Assembly (NCBI GenBank): GCA_029287515.1
Contig: JARFQZ010000363.1
Location: forward strand, 1 to 8,144
Source: Lysobacterales bacterium
GTDB lineage: Bacteria > Pseudomonadota > Gammaproteobacteria > Xanthomonadales > SZUA-36
Direction of reading: 5' to 3'
DNA length: 8,144 bases
Below the pieces are notes generated by a model. It saw nothing but the letters and a program-made list of their open reading frames with translations, searched no databases and was not told the DNA's origin. Of the stretch, positions 6,311-8,144 are shown piece by piece. Within the stretch, counting starts at the first letter, position 1; every line of letters starts with the position of its first letter. The position numbers were made by a program, and so were the translations under genes.

Positions 6311-6661
6311 ATGCATTTCAAACTGATAGTAGTAATGGTTGAAGACCACCACACCAGCGAAATTCTCGCCGCGGCCCGTGAAGAAGGCGCCACCGGGGCG
6401 ACGGTTTTGAACCAGGCTCGGGGCGAGGGTCTCAGCCCGGCCAAGACGTTCCTGGGGCTGAGCGTCGGAAACCAGGTGGACGTGATCATGATGCTCGTGG
6501 AAGAACACCTGAGCAGGCACGTCCTGGAAAAGATTGCAGAAGTCGGCAAATTCGACGAGACTTCCGGCACCGGAATTGCTTTCCAGGTCGACGTGGAAGA
6601 CGCAATCGGTGTCAGGCACCAGATCAGTGTGCTGACAGAAACCGTGGAGGACAGGATATGA
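6311..6661 (+). CDS. Small PII-like regulatory protein
   Basis: This 116-residue soluble protein has the pattern of the PII/PII-like superfamily: a first strand KLIVVMVED, a helix SEILAAAREEGATGATVL, a loop NQARGEGLSPAKTFLG where the T-loop would be, a second hydrophobic strand VDVIMMLVEE, a helix HVLEKIAEVGKF, then DETSGTGIAFQVDVEDAIGV (82-101) at the B-loop/last-strand position. Classical PII marks are missing: no uridylylated Tyr51-type tyrosine, a short T-loop, and SGTGIAF in place of the GDGKIFV-type sequence. It is therefore unlikely to be a standard GlnB/GlnK and more likely a specialised PII-like partner of a membrane protein, as in other PII-like/transporter pairs. The ribosome site GAGGAA (6300-6305) is strong. 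The gene follows the DUF1538 pair by 19 bases and overlaps the CBS gene. Ligand and partner are inferred. Confidence 0.8.
   Translation: MHFKLIVVMVEDHHTSEILAAAREEGATGATVLNQARGEGLSPAKTFLGLSVGNQVDVIMMLVEEHLSRHVLEKIAEVGKFDETSGTGIAFQVDVEDAIGVRHQISVLTETVEDRI
6646..6656 (+). promoter_or_regulatory. Double Shine-Dalgarno tract at the PII-like/CBS junction
   Basis: GGAGG (6646-6650) and AGGA (6653-6656) precede ATG 6658. The start overlaps the upstream stop as ATGA (6658-6661), a layout typical of translational coupling. The AGGA is very close to the start, so the GGAGG is the likelier site. Confidence 0.6.
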
Positions 6662-7065
6662 AACCGCTGAAACCCATCGTTCGGGTAGCTGAAGTCATGA
6701 AAAGTGACGTGGACATCGTCGACGGAATGACTACCGTGAGCGAAGCCCTGACACATATGAAATACCCGGAGACGCGAACCATTGTCGTGGACAAACGGCA
6801 TGATGACGATGAATACGGCGTCGTCATGTTCCGTGACATCGCCAAGCGTGTGCTGGCGCCTGACCTGTCACCTCACCGGATCAACATGTACGAAATCATG
6901 TCCAAACCGGTCATTAGCGTTGATCCGCAAATGGATGTGCGCTATTGCACGAAGCTGTTCGACCGTTTTGGCATTTCCCGCGCGCCGGTAATCAAGAAAG
7001 GTAAAATCATCGGCCTGGTCAGCTACACGGATATCGTGCTCAAGGGAGTCATAGGACAGGACTGA
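6658..7065 (+). CDS. Two-CBS-domain protein
   Basis: A 135-residue cytosolic protein made essentially of one CBS pair (Bateman module). CBS1 spans about 10-68 (VAEVMKSDVDIVDG, TIVVDKR, YGVVMFRDIAKRV) and CBS2 about 76-132 (YEIMSKPVISVDP, GISRAPVIKKGKIIGLVSYTDIVLKG). GLVSYTDIV (119-127, Asp125) and GVVMFRDIA (54-62, Asp60) match the G-h-h-x-x-x-D-h pattern in which the aspartate often contacts the ribose of an adenine nucleotide, so both sites may bind AMP, ADP or ATP. There is no catalytic or DNA-binding domain, so it probably acts as a sensor on another protein; the PII-like and DUF1538 products are the obvious candidates. Its start overlaps the PII-like stop by ATGA, implying coupled expression. 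It ends in TGA followed directly by in-frame TAG, three bases before glgP. Confidence 0.9.
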   Translation: MKPLKPIVRVAEVMKSDVDIVDGMTTVSEALTHMKYPETRTIVVDKRHDDDEYGVVMFRDIAKRVLAPDLSPHRINMYEIMSKPVISVDPQMDVRYCTKLFDRFGISRAPVIKKGKIIGLVSYTDIVLKGVIGQD

Positions 7066-7068
7066 TAG

Positions 7069-8144
7069 ATGGTAGCCATACTGGAAAAAGAAGACCTCAA
7101 GAGAAGCATCCTGAAAAGGCTGGTCTACTCGGTGGGGAAAGACACCGATTATGCCGTTCCGCACGACTGGTTCGTCGCCCTCACCCTGGCGGTCCGCCAG
7201 CGCCTGATGGACCGGTGGATGGCCACCACCAAGCGTGTTTACGACAGCGATGTAAAGCGGGTCTACTACCTTTCCATGGAATTCCTGATCGGGCGCCTGC
7301 TGGGTGACACCATACTCAATCTCGGCATGGAGGACCTTTGCAGGGCGGCACTGGCCGACCTGGATATCGACCTGGATGACATCCTGAACGAGGAGCCTGA
7401 TGCCGCGCTGGGCAATGGCGGACTGGGCCGGTTGGCTGCGTGCTTCATGGACTCCATGTCCACGCTTGGTATCGCAGCATACGGCTACGGTATTCGTTAC
7501 GAGCACGGGCTGTTCCGGCAGCATATCGCCGAGGGTTGGCAGATCGAAGAGGCGGAAGAGTGGCTGATCCAGGGCGGAAACCCCTGGGAATTGAACCGTT
7601 CGGAAGCCCGCTACCTGATCCCCTTCGGAGGAACCGCGAAAGCCAATAAGCCGAACGGCCAGTGCTGGGTCCCCAAGGAGCAGATCGTCGCCATCGGTAA
7701 CGACATGGCCATTGCCGGCTGGCAGGCGAAACACGTCAATACGCTGCGCCTGTGGTCGGCCAAGCCTGCACAGATTTTCGATCTTTCGGAATTCAACGAG
7801 GGCAACTACATCGAAGCGGCTCAGCACGAGGTATTGGCCGAAACGCTGTCTCGCGTGCTGTACCCGGATGACTCCACCCCGCAGGGCCGGGAACTGCGGC
7901 TGAAACAGGAATATTTCTTTACTTCCGCTTCATTACAGGACTTGCTGCGCCGGTACCTGAGCACTCACGACGACCTGCGCGCCCTGCCCGATTACGCCGC
8001 GATCCAGCTGAACGACACCCATCCGGCCATTGCCGTACCGGAAATGATGCGGCTGCTGGTAGACCTGCATGGTTTCAGAATGAAGGAGGCGTTCAACCTT
8101 ACCCGTGGCTGTATTTCTTACACCAACCATACTCTCCTGCCGGA
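7069..8144 (+). CDS. glgP: Glycogen/alpha-glucan phosphorylase (partial, C-terminus off the right edge)
   Basis: The first 358 residues of a glycosyltransferase family 35 phosphorylase (usually about 800-840 residues), which releases glucose 1-phosphate from glycogen-type glucans using phosphate. Clear family signatures in order are YYLSMEFLIGR, GNGGLGRLAACFMDSM (115 onward), GYGIRYEHGLFRQ, NPWE (171-174), VLYPDD, LKQEYFF, QLNDTHPA (315-318 is NDTH) and SYTNHTLLP, whose His354 corresponds to the active-site histidine of the muscle enzyme (His377). The PLP-binding lysine lies in the missing C-terminal half. The start is ATG 7069, with AGGA at 7058-7061 seven bases upstream. The N-terminus is short and lacks the phosphorylated extension of animal enzymes. 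It sits three bases after the CBS gene and in the same frame, evidently in the same transcript. Whether it prefers glycogen or maltodextrin cannot be judged here. Confidence 0.96.
   Translation, partial: MVAILEKEDLKRSILKRLVYSVGKDTDYAVPHDWFVALTLAVRQRLMDRWMATTKRVYDSDVKRVYYLSMEFLIGRLLGDTILNLGMEDLCRAALADLDIDLDDILNEEPDAALGNGGLGRLAACFMDSMSTLGIAAYGYGIRYEHGLFRQHIAEGWQIEEAEEWLIQGGNPWELNRSEARYLIPFGGTAKANKPNGQCWVPKEQIVAIGNDMAIAGWQAKHVNTLRLWSAKPAQIFDLSEFNEGNYIEAAQHEVLAETLSRVLYPDDSTPQGRELRLKQEYFFTSASLQDLLRRYLSTHDDLRALPDYAAIQLNDTHPAIAVPEMMRLLVDLHGFRMKEAFNLTRGCISYTNHTLLP

Noticed and set aside
5451..6326. Long plus-strand frame overlapping the second DUF1538 gene
   Set aside because: The Arg/Gly/Ala/His-rich composition is typical of an out-of-frame reading, while the correct frame gives a conserved membrane protein.
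6868..7827. Long open frame on the minus strand opposite the CBS gene and glgP (319 codons)
   Set aside because: It spans two confidently identified genes on the other strand and has no recognisable motif or ribosome site; it is a GC-bias shadow.
1..8144. tRNA, rRNA, CRISPR array, IS element or attachment site
   Set aside because: No cloverleaf-like segment, regular repeat-spacer array, transposase gene, terminal inverted repeats or att-like duplication was found by reading both strands.

Overview
The window looks like a GC-rich (roughly 55-60% by eye) stretch of a gammaproteobacterial chromosome. It is gene-dense, with short gaps, overlapping genes and no mobile element, RNA gene or CRISPR array that I can see. 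The protein set (YbdL-type aminotransferase, two-domain polyphosphate:AMP phosphotransferase, glycogen phosphorylase) fits a free-living proteobacterium. The genus cannot be fixed from sequence alone.

Left block (1-3516). A leftward gene that runs off the left edge encodes a 2-phosphoglycerate-kinase-type P-loop protein with an N-terminal ATP-cone-like segment. A 180-bp divergent gap separates it from a rightward pair: a class II PPK2 polyphosphate:AMP phosphotransferase (1203-2726) and an N-formylglutamate-amidohydrolase-family protein whose start overlaps the end of the first gene.

Middle (3513-4652). A leftward methionine aminotransferase (ybdL-like) converges on the amidohydrolase, and the two stop codons interlock in one CTAG. 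Inside this gene is a 100-bp island of about 22% GC, encoding a family-consistent protein segment with unusual codons. It is the clearest compositional anomaly in the window.

Right block (4745-8144). After a 92-bp divergent gap holding a 17-bp inverted repeat, five tightly packed rightward genes form an apparent operon: two paralogous DUF1538 membrane proteins, a small divergent PII-like protein, a two-CBS-domain protein overlapping it by ATGA, and glycogen/alpha-glucan phosphorylase, which is cut by the right edge. The first four look like a membrane transport or channel unit with two cytosolic nucleotide-sensing subunits. Linkage to glgP suggests coordination with glycogen breakdown. The transported substrate is unknown, and this cassette is the best candidate here for an undescribed system.

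A theme across the window is adenylate handling or sensing: ATP-cone kinase, AMP phosphotransferase, PII-like protein, CBS pair, and phosphorolysis of a storage polymer. This link is inferred from co-location and family knowledge and has not been demonstrated.
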